From Candidatus Streptomyces philanthi (GTDB lineage: Bacteria; Actinomycetota; Actinomycetes; Streptomycetales; Streptomycetaceae), in contig CP073042.1 in assembly GCA_018114805.1 (NCBI GenBank), positions 4,588,001 through 4,652,000 of the forward strand: DNA of 64,000 bases, given 5' to 3'. Positions 8,261-16,900 of this stretch are shown one piece after another (the stretch's first letter is position 1; every line of letters begins with the position of its first letter). The notes below the pieces were generated by a model. That model was given only the letters and a program-made list of their open reading frames with translations, ran no database searches and was not told the origin of the DNA. Position numbers and translations under genes: made by a program.

Positions 8261-8683
8261 CTAGTTGAGAAGGCTCCCTTGCAGTTCCGCGCGGAGGTCC
8301 GGGGTGAGGACACCACCGGTGCGGTCGACGAGGAGGGCCATTTCGTAGCCGACGAGACCGATATCGCACTCGGGGTGAGCGAGTACGGCCAGCGAGGACC
8401 CGTCGGAGATGGACATGATGAAGAGGAAGCCGCGTTCCATCTCGACCACGGTCTGGTTCACGGCGCCGCCCTCGAAGATGCGGGAGGCGCCGGAGGTCAG
8501 CGAGGTCAGACCGGACGCTACGGCCGCCAGTTGGTCGGCCCGGTCACGGGGGAACCCTTCGGACATCGCCAGAAGGAGTCCGTCGGCGGAGACCACCACC
8601 GTGTGGGACACCCCTGGGGTGTTGTCCACGAAGTTGGTGATCAACCAGTTCAGGTTCTGCGCCGCCTGGCTCATCGGGCTCAC
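8261..8683 (-). CDS. cvnB: Conservon roadblock/LC7 protein CvnB, first copy
   Basis: This 140-residue roadblock/LC7 protein is expected to act as GTPase-activating or scaffold partner of CvnD. The core runs from MSQAAQNLNWLITNFV to DLRAELQGSLLN with DGLLLAMSEGFPR and SSLAVLAHPECDIG typical of the family. GTG 8683 is chosen because an AGGAG site stands 7 bases before it and the paralogue has a TTG at the matching position; an internal ATG at 8674 lacks a site. The start lies one base after the cvnA stop, so the genes are coupled. It differs from the second CvnB at a single residue (glycine versus asparagine after DRTG). Confidence 0.93.
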   Translation of the reverse strand: MSPMSQAAQNLNWLITNFVDNTPGVSHTVVVSADGLLLAMSEGFPRDRADQLAAVASGLTSLTSGASRIFEGGAVNQTVVEMERGFLFIMSISDGSSLAVLAHPECDIGLVGYEMALLVDRTGGVLTPDLRAELQGSLLN

Positions 8684-8684
8684 A

Positions 8685-11600
8685 CTAACGCTCCTGATCG
8701 TAGGTGCTGCCGGGGCCGAAGCCCTGTTGGTCATGCTGGTGGTGCGTGCTGTTGTCGGCGCCCGCGTTGCGCCCCTGTTTGACCCCGCGCCGCAGATTAC
8801 TCAACCTGCCGCGGATGTCCTCCGGGGACCGCGAAATCTGCGGTCCGCCCTGCTGGCTCTCCTCGGCGGTACCCTCTACCAAATTGGCCTTGGGGACGCG
8901 CCGCGGCAGCCCGGACGGAGTCACTCCGCCTGCCTTCGGCTCACGTAGCTGCTCGGCACGGTGCCAGCGCTCGTCGTTGGCCGACTGCCAGCCGGAGTCC
9001 GCGTGCCGCGGCGTGTGCTGCTGCTCCGGCTCCGCCTGCTCCTCGGGTCCTGGGTGTGCTGACTCGGTGTGGTCCGCCGCCGCGTCCGCGACGTCGGCCC
9101 CGTCCGAAGCCCGCCACTGCTTGCCACGGTGCGGGAGGCCCGCCTCGGTGATCGAGTCGATGCCGCTGGGCGATGGGCCCGGACGGTGGAACTCTACGCG
9201 CTCCGGGCCGTCTTCCGCAGCGCTCGGGAAGGGTTCCGTTTGCGCTCCGTGCGCATCGGCGCCGGGCGCCTGGTATGCGTCGGCCGCCGCCCACTCACCC
9301 TGGTGACCCCGCGCGTCGTGGGTGCCGTAGGGTTGCTGCCCGGTCTCGGACTGATCCGCGTAGCCACCTTCCGGATACGCACCGTCGCCAGAGCCGTCGG
9401 GCAGGTAGCCACCGTACCCTGGCAGCCCGTCCGGCGTCGGCGCGACCCCCGTGTCCGGGAGCGGGGACCGGCCCGTGCGCTCGTGCTCCGGCAGCCCCGG
9501 GTACGGGGCCTGCGCCGCCGCGTGTCCGGCCTCGTCCGGGTAGCCGCTCGCGGTCGCCCCGCCCGGGGCGGCCGCGTAGCCGGCGTCGTACCCACTGCCC
9601 GGCCCGGCGTCGTAGCCGGCGCCCGGCACCGCATCGTAGCCGGCGGCACCGCCGTCACCGGCGGGGAAGCCGGTGCCCTGCTCGGCCCCGTAGGGCTGCT
9701 GAGCGGGCGCCGCCTGGCCGCCGCCGTACTCGCTCCCGTACTCGCCGCCCAGGCTCCCGCCCGGAGCGCTCTCGTACGGGGCACCCTGCTGACCTTCGTA
9801 CGGGGCGCCCCGCTGTTGCGCGTAGGGAGCGGCCGGCTGGCCCTCGTACGTCGGGTGGCCGGTGTCGTCGAAGCCGAGGTCCGCGGCCGTGCGCGGGGCG
9901 GTCGACTGCCGCGGCGACGGGACCGCGGGCTGCTCGGGGACGATCGGCGAGACGGCGAAGTCCTCCTGGGGCGCGTCGTCCCCGCCACCGCCGTGCGTGA
10001 TCGGCTCGGGCAGCATGACCAGCGACGTGGTGCCCGTCTGCTCGCCGGCGGGGCGCAACTGCACCCGGATGCCGTGCCGGTTGGCCAGTCGGCCGACCAC
10101 GAACAGGCCCATGCGCTGGGAGACCGCCACGTCGACCGACGGCGGGTGGGCCAGCCGGTGGTTGATGTCCGCGAAGTCCTCGGCGGTCAGGCCGATACCC
10201 TTGTCATGGATCTCGATCATGATCCGGCCGTCGGGCAGCCGGGTCGCGGTCACCCGCACCTTGGACTGCGGCGAGGAGAACGTGGTGGCGTTCTCCAACA
10301 GCTCGGCCAGCAGGTGCACCAGGTCCGTGACGGCGTTGCCGTGGATCTCGCTGTTCGGGACCCCGGCCAGCTCGATCCGCTCGTAGCTCTCCACCTCGGA
10401 CGAGGCGGCGCGGAGCACGTCCACCAGCGGCACCGGCTGGTTCCAGCGCCGACCCGGCTCCTCGCCCGCGAGGACGAAGAGGTTCTCGCCGTTGCGGCGC
10501 ATGCGGGTGGCCAGGTGGTCCATCCGGAACAGGTTCTCAAGCTGATCCGGGTCGGCCTCGTTGTTCTCCAGCGTGCTGATCAGCGTGAGCTGGCGCTCGA
10601 TGAGGCCCTGGTTGCGGCGCGAGAGGTTGGTGAAGATCGCGTTGACGTTGCCGCGCAGCAGCGCCTGCTCGGCGGCCAAGCGGACCGCCTCCTGGTGCAC
10701 GTGGTCGAAGGCGCGGGCGACCTCGCCGATCTCGTCCCGGGTGGCGATCGGGATGGGGGTCACGCGGGCGTCGGTGCGTCCCGGCTCCGTACGCGAGAGC
10801 TGGTCGACCAGCTCGGGCAGCCGCTGCTCGGCGACCTCCAGCGCGGCGTTGCGCAACTGGCGCATGCTCCGGCTCATCGAGCGGGCCATCAGACCGGCCA
10901 CGATGAACGCGGCCAGCAGGGCCACCAGCACGATCGCGGAGTTGACGAAGGTGTCCCGGCGGGCGTCGGAGGAGATCTGCGCCGCCTCGTCCACCGCCTT
11001 GTCGGCCAGGCTCTCCTCGACCGCGCGGTAGGCGTCGAACTGGGCCGTCGAGGCGTCGAACCAGGAGGCGGCGGTGATGCCCTGGTCACGCAGCTCGGAC
11101 AGCTTCGCGCCGGAGCCGATGGTCTTGACCATGGTGTCCATCGACGGCGGAGCCGTGAAGTCCTCGCCACGGCCCTGGGCGCGTTCCCGCGCGGCGGCCG
11201 TCTTCTTCTTCCCGCTCTCCGCGGCCTCCCGCAGGGCCCGCTTGAGGTGTGCGGTGTCCGCGTCCATGCCGCCGGACTCGAACTCCAGGAGCGCGATCCG
11301 CTCCAGATAGGCGTACGAGGAGAAGGTGGTGAGCTGCACGAGGCGGTCCGCGTCACTGTGACCCGGCTTGGTAAGCAGGTGCGCGCCGATCGAGCGCTGC
11401 AACGACTCGGCTGCCTTGGCCAGGGAGATCGCGTAGACCGTACGACCGTAGGAGGTGATGTTGCCGGTGCCGAGGCTGAGTTCGTTGGAGAACTCCATCA
11501 GCGGGTGCTGGACGGTCACGTACCCCTCCTCGGTCTGCACCCCCGGCAGCCGTGAGGAGAAGGCGTTCTGGCGCAGCGAGGTCAGCCGCGGCTCCACGGC

Positions 11601-12095
11601 GCGGAACGCCTTGAGCCGGCGCTCCAGCCCCGCGTCGTCCGGCATGTCGCGCGCGAAGCGGTCGAACTCCTTGGCCGCCGCGTCGGTCGTCCGCCGGGCC
11701 TGCCGCATCTCGTCGGTCTCGCGACCCTCGAGGAGCGGCACCGTGGACACGTCGCGCTCGTTGATCAGCGCCTGGCCGTACGTCGTCGCGGCACGCACCA
11801 GTCCGGCCGTGCGCTCGGCGTCCTGCGCCTCCTGCCACGTCTCCACGGACGAGGCGACGCGGAAGCCGCCGAAGACCAGGGCCACCAGCACCGGTATGAG
11901 CAGGATCGCGTTCAGCCGGACCGGGACCCGCCAGTTGCGCGGGGACCAGGGGCCGCCCTGGGGCGGCGGGGCGTCAGGTGCCGCGTCGGGTGAGGCCACC
12001 GTGCGCAAGGGCGGCGTGAAGTTGCCCCGTGCCTGACCTTGTGGGGTCCGTGGCTGGGGCGACCCCGTCGCGGGCGCCGTTGTGCTTCGCCTCAC
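8685..12095 (-). CDS. cvnA: Conservon sensor-like histidine kinase CvnA, first copy
   Basis: CvnA is the membrane receptor-like component. Two membrane segments (about residues 61-82 and 381-403) flank an extracellular nitrate/nitrite-sensing-like region; a HAMP-like linker, the conserved DHLATRMRRNGENLFVLAG block and a histidine kinase-type ATPase domain (about 585-698, LLENATTFSSPQ and DKGIGLT) follow. Then comes about 350 residues of tyrosine/glycine-rich low complexity with GYDAGPGSGYDAG-type repeats, ending in a conserved tail SGLPRRVPKANLVEGTAEE. GTG 12095 is preferred over GTG 12122, which would include a TTA codon. Total 1136 residues. The signal is unknown. Confidence 0.9.
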   Translation of the reverse strand: MRRSTTAPATGSPQPRTPQGQARGNFTPPLRTVASPDAAPDAPPPQGGPWSPRNWRVPVRLNAILLIPVLVALVFGGFRVASSVETWQEAQDAERTAGLVRAATTYGQALINERDVSTVPLLEGRETDEMRQARRTTDAAAKEFDRFARDMPDDAGLERRLKAFRAVEPRLTSLRQNAFSSRLPGVQTEEGYVTVQHPLMEFSNELSLGTGNITSYGRTVYAISLAKAAESLQRSIGAHLLTKPGHSDADRLVQLTTFSSYAYLERIALLEFESGGMDADTAHLKRALREAAESGKKKTAAARERAQGRGEDFTAPPSMDTMVKTIGSGAKLSELRDQGITAASWFDASTAQFDAYRAVEESLADKAVDEAAQISSDARRDTFVNSAIVLVALLAAFIVAGLMARSMSRSMRQLRNAALEVAEQRLPELVDQLSRTEPGRTDARVTPIPIATRDEIGEVARAFDHVHQEAVRLAAEQALLRGNVNAIFTNLSRRNQGLIERQLTLISTLENNEADPDQLENLFRMDHLATRMRRNGENLFVLAGEEPGRRWNQPVPLVDVLRAASSEVESYERIELAGVPNSEIHGNAVTDLVHLLAELLENATTFSSPQSKVRVTATRLPDGRIMIEIHDKGIGLTAEDFADINHRLAHPPSVDVAVSQRMGLFVVGRLANRHGIRVQLRPAGEQTGTTSLVMLPEPITHGGGGDDAPQEDFAVSPIVPEQPAVPSPRQSTAPRTAADLGFDDTGHPTYEGQPAAPYAQQRGAPYEGQQGAPYESAPGGSLGGEYGSEYGGGQAAPAQQPYGAEQGTGFPAGDGGAAGYDAVPGAGYDAGPGSGYDAGYAAAPGGATASGYPDEAGHAAAQAPYPGLPEHERTGRSPLPDTGVAPTPDGLPGYGGYLPDGSGDGAYPEGGYADQSETGQQPYGTHDARGHQGEWAAADAYQAPGADAHGAQTEPFPSAAEDGPERVEFHRPGPSPSGIDSITEAGLPHRGKQWRASDGADVADAAADHTESAHPGPEEQAEPEQQHTPRHADSGWQSANDERWHRAEQLREPKAGGVTPSGLPRRVPKANLVEGTAEESQQGGPQISRSPEDIRGRLSNLRRGVKQGRNAGADNSTHHQHDQQGFGPGSTYDQER

Positions 12096-12419
12096 TAACC
12101 AACAACCTCTCGGCGTCGGCACTTGATGTTGTGCCGTTCTCTGCTGAGCCCTTACCGCTCAGTTCAGCGAATTCCAGCACGTGAGGCAGGCGCATTCCAA
12201 ACAGTGCTGCTACCGGATGGAGGACTGTCGGCCACGGAGATAAAACGGGCGTTAAGGGCGACCGACGGCAAAATTCAGGAGAATCGCCTGCGCTCCGGAG
12301 TCGGTTGATTACTTGGTGTAGTGGGCGTGCGGTAATTGCCTGTCGAAACGTTATGAATTTGCGGGCTAGCCGTGGCAAACGACACAACGGTGTGTACGGC
12401 AACTACCCAGTAGCTCACG
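12096..12419 (-). promoter_or_regulatory. Promoter region of the first conservon
   Basis: This 324-base gap is AT-richer than its neighbours and separates the two conservons. It should carry the cvnA promoter, though no consensus -35/-10 pair is clear. GAATTCCAGCAC at 12169-12180 occurs identically at 18325-18336 upstream of the second cvnA, and both are followed by CAGTGC and CCGGATG blocks, so the two promoter regions are related by duplication. Confidence 0.5.
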
Positions 12420-12998
12420 CTACTTGAGGCGGTCCATCAGCGCGTGCTCGACCAGGGTGATGAGCGCGCTCTTGGTCTCCCCGCGCTGCCGGGCGTCGGT
12501 GACGATGATCGGCGTGTCTGGTCCGATCTGGAGCGCCTCGCGGACCTCGTCGGGGGAGTAGGGCTGGTGCCCGTTGAAACCGTTGAGGGCGATGACGAAC
12601 GGCAGGCCGGAGTTCTCGAAGTAGTCGACGGCCGGGAAGCAGTCGGCCAGCCGGCGCGTGTCCACCAGCACGATCGCGCCGATCGCGCCCTTGACCAGGT
12701 CGTCCCACATGAACCAGAAACGGTCCTGCCCGGGCGTGCCGAACAGGTACAGGATCAGGTCGTCGTCCAGCGTGATGCGGCCGAAGTCCATCGCCACGGT
12801 CGTCGTGGTCTTGTCCTGGACGTGGCTCAGGCCGTCGATCCCCGCCGATGCGGAGGTCATCACGGCCTCTGTCCGTAGCGGATTGATCTCCGAGACCGCG
12901 CCGACGAACGTGGTCTTGCCCACGCCGAAGCCGCCTGCCACCACGATCTTCGCGGAGGTGGTGGAGCGGGCTGCGCCGCTAGAGCTTGCGGAGTCCAC
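12420..12998 (-). CDS. cvnD: Conservon GTP-binding protein CvnD, second copy
   Basis: A second 192-residue CvnD GTPase, closing the upstream conservon. The Walker A (GGFGVGKTTF), LFGTPGQDRFWFMW and VIALNGFNG motifs are intact. It differs from the copy at 6826-7404 mainly in the loop after the ASAGID motif (GLSHVQD here, DLTHAPD there) and at the C-terminus, where partner specificity might reside. ATG 12998 overlaps the preceding cvnC by 20 bases, exactly as in the first conservon. The similarity is high enough that cross-talk between the two modules is plausible. Confidence 0.93.
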   Translation of the reverse strand: MDSASSSGAARSTTSAKIVVAGGFGVGKTTFVGAVSEINPLRTEAVMTSASAGIDGLSHVQDKTTTTVAMDFGRITLDDDLILYLFGTPGQDRFWFMWDDLVKGAIGAIVLVDTRRLADCFPAVDYFENSGLPFVIALNGFNGHQPYSPDEVREALQIGPDTPIIVTDARQRGETKSALITLVEHALMDRLK

Positions 12999-13386
12999 TG
13001 AGCACCCTTTCGAGCAGAGTCACGTCAGGCGTGCCGCCCGCCTCGGAGCTGCCGGGCTGGTGGATCGCCACCATGCCGGCCTCGGCCAGGTCGGCGACGA
13101 GGATGCGAGCGACGCCGAGGGGTATCGCGAGCAGCGCGGAGACCTCCGCGACCGACTTGACCTCCCGGCACAGGTGGCAGATCCGCTGGTGCTCGGGAAG
13201 CAGCCCCTGCAGGTGCGCGGGGTCGGCCGTCGTGCTCACCAGTGCCTCGATGGCGAGCTGGTAGCGCGGCCGGGTGCGACCCCCGGTCATGGCGTACGGG
13301 CGCACCAGCGGCTGGTCACCTTCGACCCCGTACGGCGCGTGGTGAGAGGCGCCGTACGGGCCGGTCGAGGCAGCGGGCGGGTTCAT
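12979..13386 (-). CDS. cvnC: Conservon DUF742 protein CvnC, second copy
   Basis: A 135-residue DUF742 protein of standard size. ATG 13386 follows GGAGGAACC and is chosen over an upstream in-frame start at 13515, which would overlap cvnB. A short leader of about 25 residues precedes PLVRPYAMTGGRTRPRYQL, and the domain ends with TLLERVLSGLRKL, identical to the first copy. CREVKSVAEVSALLAIPLG is the helix-turn-helix-like part. It lacks the long Pro/Gln-rich N-terminal arm of the first CvnC, which is the clearest structural difference between the modules. Confidence 0.92.
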   Translation of the reverse strand: MNPPAASTGPYGASHHAPYGVEGDQPLVRPYAMTGGRTRPRYQLAIEALVSTTADPAHLQGLLPEHQRICHLCREVKSVAEVSALLAIPLGVARILVADLAEAGMVAIHQPGSSEAGGTPDVTLLERVLSGLRKL

Positions 13387-13483
13387 GGTTCCTCCGGTCG
13401 GGACAGCAAGCGAGTAGTGGTGCCGTCGGTCGGTGCCGGTGGGGGGCCTGGCGGTGAAGCGAAGGACGGACGGTGGTCGAAGG

Positions 13484-13906
13484 TCAGTTGAGCAGACTTC
13501 CCTGCAATTCCGCACGTAGGTCAGGGGTCAGGACGTTACCCGTACGGTCGACGAGAAGCGCCATCTCATAACCGACGAGACCAATGTCGCACTCGGGGTG
13601 CGCGAGCACCGCGAGCGAGGACCCGTCGGAGATAGACATGATGAAGAGGAAGCCGCGTTCCATCTCGACCACGGTCTGGTTCACGGCGCCGCCCTCGAAG
13701 ATGCGGGAGGCGCCGGAGGTCAGCGAGGTCAGACCGGAGGCCACGGCCGCCAACTGGTCGGCCCGGTCACGGGGGAACCCCTCGGACATCGCCAAAAGCA
13801 GGCCGTCGGCGGAGACCACCACCGTGTGCGACACCCCCGGGGTGTTGTCCACGAAGTTGGTGATCAACCAGTTCAGGTTCTGCGCCGCCTGGCTCATCGG
13901 ACTCAA
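13484..13906 (-). CDS. cvnB: Conservon roadblock/LC7 protein CvnB, second copy
   Basis: A 140-residue roadblock/LC7 protein with the same core as the first copy. A TTG at 13906 follows AGGAG by 6 bases and corresponds to the GTG used by the paralogue, giving proteins of equal length; ATG 13897 is the fallback. Only one residue differs in the common core, and a stretch of more than 100 bases (around 13633-13735) is identical at the nucleotide level to 8413-8515, including third codon positions. That is stronger conservation than in the neighbouring cvn genes. Confidence 0.92.
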   Translation of the reverse strand: MSPMSQAAQNLNWLITNFVDNTPGVSHTVVVSADGLLLAMSEGFPRDRADQLAAVASGLTSLTSGASRIFEGGAVNQTVVEMERGFLFIMSISDGSSLAVLAHPECDIGLVGYEMALLVDRTGNVLTPDLRAELQGSLLN

Positions 13907-13946
13907 CTAACGCTCCTGCTGGTGAAGGGGACCGCGACCGCGAGAC

Positions 13947-16900
13947 TCAAGGCCGACCGTCCGTTCCGGCCTGACGGCCCTGCTGGATACCACGACGAAG
14001 GTTGGTCAGGCGCCCGCGCACGTCGTCGGGCGCGCGGGAGACCTGGGGGCCGCCGCGCCGCTGGGCGGGCCGCTCCTCGGCGGTGCCGTCGACGAGGTTG
14101 GCCTGCGGCACTCGACGGGGCAGACCCGACGAGGTCACCCCGCCCGCCGCCGGCTCCCGGACCTGCTCGGCCCGCCGCCAGCGCTCGTCGTTGGGGGAGG
14201 AGCGCCAGGCCGCGTTCCCGGCCGCGCCGGCAGGCGCGTCCGCGCCGTCCGTCGCCTGGGGCCGCTGCCCCGTGGCACGCGCGGGGATCAGACCCTGCTG
14301 GCCCGGCTCGCGCCTGGGCAGCGGGGGCGCGGCCGACCGCGCCAACTCGCCCTCGTCGCCGGGAGCGCCACCATGCGGGTCGGCGGGGCGCGCCGCGGGC
14401 TCGGCGGCCGGACCGGCCGGCCCGGGGCCCTGCGGGCTGTGGAACCAGCGCGACTCGATCGTGTCGAAGATCGGGGTGCCACCGTTGTCGAAGCCCTGCG
14501 GGAGCGGCAGTTCGCCGGTGAGGTGGTCGTCCTCGGGCGCCGGCGCCGGCTCGGCGTGCGCGCTCTGGCCGAGCCCCACGCCCGGGCCGCCCTGCGGCAG
14601 GTACGCCCCGCCACGACCGGGCGGCGGGCCGTTGAAGTCGGGCCGCTGGAACTGGGTGGTGTCCCCGGAGCCGTCCTGCCCGTGCTCCGGACGCGGGTAC
14701 TCGCCGGTGTCCGCACGCTCCGGCAGCGGGTAACCGCCGGTGTCGGCGGGCCGCGGGTACTCGCCCGTCCCGCCCGGCAGCGCGTACTCACCCGTGTCGC
14801 CGCGACCGCCAGCGAAGGCGTCGGGCCCCGCGTACTCGCCGGTGTCGGTGTGCCGCGGGTACGCCCCGGCCTCGGTCGGCGCCGCGTAGCCGCCGGTCTC
14901 CTCCGAGGTGCCCTGGGCGTACGCGTCCGGGTATGCGTCGGTGCCTTTGGGCAGGGCGTAGCCGCCGGTGTCCGTGGGGCGCGGGTACTCGCCGGTGTCG
15001 CCCGCGGGCAGCGCGTACTGGCCGGTGTCCGCGACGCCGGAAGACTGGGACGGCAGCGCGTACTCGCCGGTGTCGCCCGGGCCGCCTGCCGGTCGCGGGT
15101 AACCGCCGGTGTCGGACGTGTCGGGAAGCGGGTAGCCGCCGGTGTCCGCGGTGTTCGGCCGCACCCACTCGCCGGTGTCGCCTGCCCCGTGCGGGGCGGT
15201 GGGTACGGCGAACTCGCCCGTGTCGCCGGGGCCGCCGGCGGCCCCGCGCGGGAACGGCGGCGTGGTGTCGATCTCCGCGTGGTCGCGTGCGGCGTCGCCG
15301 TCGGTGGGCCAGTCGTCCGCCGCGGCGGCGCGCCGGGCGCCCCAGTTGGCGCCGGGCGCCTGCGGCCCGCCGTCCTGGGGCGGCGCGTCGGTGGACTCGG
15401 GCGCCACGGCGCCGGTCAACTCGGGGGCGGGGCCGCGCTGCGGGAGCTGCGGGCGCCCCCCACGCTCGCCGGAGCGGCCCGCACCCGCGGGGGCACCGGT
15501 CGGCGGGGCGACGGTGGGCTCGTGGTCCGGCGCGTCCTGGCCGCCGCGCGTGGGCAGCGCCGGGCGGTTCGCGCCCGGGCCCTGCCCCTGGTCGGCGGCT
15601 GCCGCGCTGCGCGCGCCGGCCCGGCTGCCTCCGAAGAAGTCACCGGTGGCTGTGGGGACGTTTCCGCTGCCGCTGGCCCGGTTGCCACTGCCGCCGCTGC
15701 CTAAGAAGTCGCCGCCACCGGCGCCCATCCCGGCCGCTCCGTTGCCGCGCACTGAGGCGCCCACGGGGCGCGTGGGCAACCCGCTGCGCGTGGCGCCGCC
15801 CCGTGTGGGCTCGGCGCCGGTGCCGGTCGGCGGCACCGGGCCGCTCGGGTTCGGCTTCGACCGCTGCGGGGTCGAGCCGCCGCCCGCGAGTTCGGCCCGC
15901 GGTCCCGAGCCCGGCACCTGGCGGCGCGTGCCCGTACCCGCGGTCGCGGGGCCGGCAGCGCCGTTGCCACCGGGGCCGGCCGCCTTGCCCAGCGCGGGGG
16001 TGCCCCCGGCCGGCGTGCCGGACTGCCCGGGGGCGCCGGCCGAACCGGGCGTGCCGGGCGCGCCCGGCACGGGCTTCTTGCCACTGCCCTGCGCCACCTC
16101 GACCGGCAGCATGACCAGCGCGGTCGTACCGCCGGAGTCCGAAGGCCGGAGCTGGATGCGGATGCCGTGCCGCAGCGACAGGCGGCCGACCACGAACAGG
16201 CCCATCCGGCGCGAGACCGACACGTCCACGGTCGGCGGGCTGGCCAGCCGCTCGTTGATCGCCGCCAGGTCCTCGGGGGAGAGCCCGATGCCAGTGTCGT
16301 GGATCTCCACGAGCACCCGACCGTCCGGCAGCGCGTGCCCGGTGACCTTGACCTTGGTCTGCGGCGACGAGAAGGACGTCGCGTTCTCCAACAGCTCGGC
16401 CAGCAGGTGCACGAGGTCGTTGACGACCCGGCCCGCGACCTCGGTGCCCGGAACGGAACTGAGCTCGATCCGCTCGTACTGCTCCACCTCGGACGCCGCC
16501 GCGCGGAGCACGTCCACCAGCGGCACGGGGCGGGTCCACCGGCGCCCCGGCTCCTCACCGGCGAGGACGAGCAGGTTCTCACCGTTACGGCGCATACGCG
16601 TCGCGAGGTGGTCCAGCTTGAACAGCGAGGAGAGCTGGTCCGGGTCCGCCTCGCGGGACTCCAGCTCGGAGATGAGCGAGAGCTGCCACTGGATCAGGCC
16701 CTGGCTGCGGCGCGAGAGGTTGGTGAACATCGCGTTGACGTTGCCTCGCAGCAGCGCCTGCTCGGCGGCTAGGCGGACCGCCTCGCGGTGCACGTCGTCG
16801 AAGGCCGCGGCCACCTTGCCGATCTCGTCCCGGCTGTGCACACCGACCGACTCGACGGAGGTGTCCACGTCCTGCGGGTCGTGCTCGGACAGCTCCTTGA

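Noticed and set aside
12096..12122. cvnA start at GTG 12122
   Set aside because: It adds nine residues including a TTA codon and gives no better ribosome site than GTG 12095.
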